A DNA stretch of 64,000 nt, taken from Formicarius rufipectus (Eukaryota > Chordata > Aves > Passeriformes > Formicariidae). Location: assembly GCA_013399695.1 (NCBI GenBank), contig VXAU01000760.1, positions 3,263,602-3,327,601 on the forward strand, read 5' to 3'. The position numbers were made by a program, and so were the translations under genes. Shown here in pieces: positions 63,930-64,000 of the stretch (within the stretch, counting starts at the first letter, position 1; the number at the start of each line of letters is the position of its first letter). Under the pieces are notes generated by a model that was not told the origin of the DNA, searched no databases, and saw nothing but the letters and a program-made list of their open reading frames with translations.

Positions 63930-64000
63930 ACGTGGACACCAGCACTTCCCTGAAGCATATACCAAAGGTTTCTGAGGTCCAAGTTGGTCTCTGAAGCCAA
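63930..64000 (-). other. Candidate - strand exon, cut by the window edge
   Basis: It ends GTGTCCACGT followed by GTAAGTAATG, a very strong donor. All three frames are open for the 71 nt visible (one reads LASETNLDLRNLWYMLQG), so coding phase is undecided. The acceptor is outside the window. The intron to the next candidate would be only 84 nt, at the low end for a vertebrate. Confidence 0.2.

Noticed and set aside
1..64000. Bacterial or phage system, CRISPR array, operon or toxin-antitoxin locus
   Set aside because: CR1 elements, splice signals, a CpG island and a poly(A) signal show vertebrate nuclear DNA. No regularly spaced repeats or tightly packed long frames exist.

Overview
The window looks like animal nuclear DNA, most likely from a bird or a close reptile relative. 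The best evidence is a CR1 (chicken-repeat type) LINE 3' end at about 10.24-10.74 kb. It has the typical line-up of a reverse-transcriptase C-terminal tail, then a 3' UTR, then a TTCTATGATTCT-type terminus. Two older, diverged CR1 remnants lie in the other orientation at 9.40-9.56 kb and 47.37-48.35 kb. The rest is AT-rich and poor in CpG, with short A, C and G homopolymer tracts, as expected for introns and intergenic DNA. I see no rRNA, tRNA, CRISPR, operon or bacterial feature. None of the long open frames is a credible intact gene.

Left part (1-26 kb): mostly non-coding. It holds a GC-richer block (3.06-3.56 kb), a CpG-retaining stretch preceded by a DR2-type nuclear-receptor motif (7.75-8.19 kb), the CR1 cluster (9.4-10.74 kb), and a real but short CpG island (16.6-17.03 kb). 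Directly beside the island is a possible + strand two-exon open frame (16.58-17.76 kb). On the - strand, well-formed splice pairs at 21.5, 20.4 and 12.1 kb could be exons of an unknown gene or non-coding RNA.

Middle (26.7-27.8 kb): the best gene evidence in the window. This is the last exon of a - strand gene. It has a strong 3' splice site with a branch-point-like TGCTAAT, a short coding tail, about 1 kb of 3' UTR, an AATAAA signal and a following GT/T-rich element. The gene is not identified. Its upstream exons should lie to the right, so 28-64 kb is probably largely its introns.

Right part (28-64 kb): long intron-like DNA containing the long ancient CR1 copy, homopolymer sandwiches and several - strand exon candidates. 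These are a 63-nt exon at 30.4 kb, a 46-nt exon at 55.9 kb, a 15-nt microexon at 59.0 kb and a small cluster at 63.2-64.0 kb. They rest only on splice-site shape and open frames and are scored low. RNA-seq or a protein-level search would settle them.
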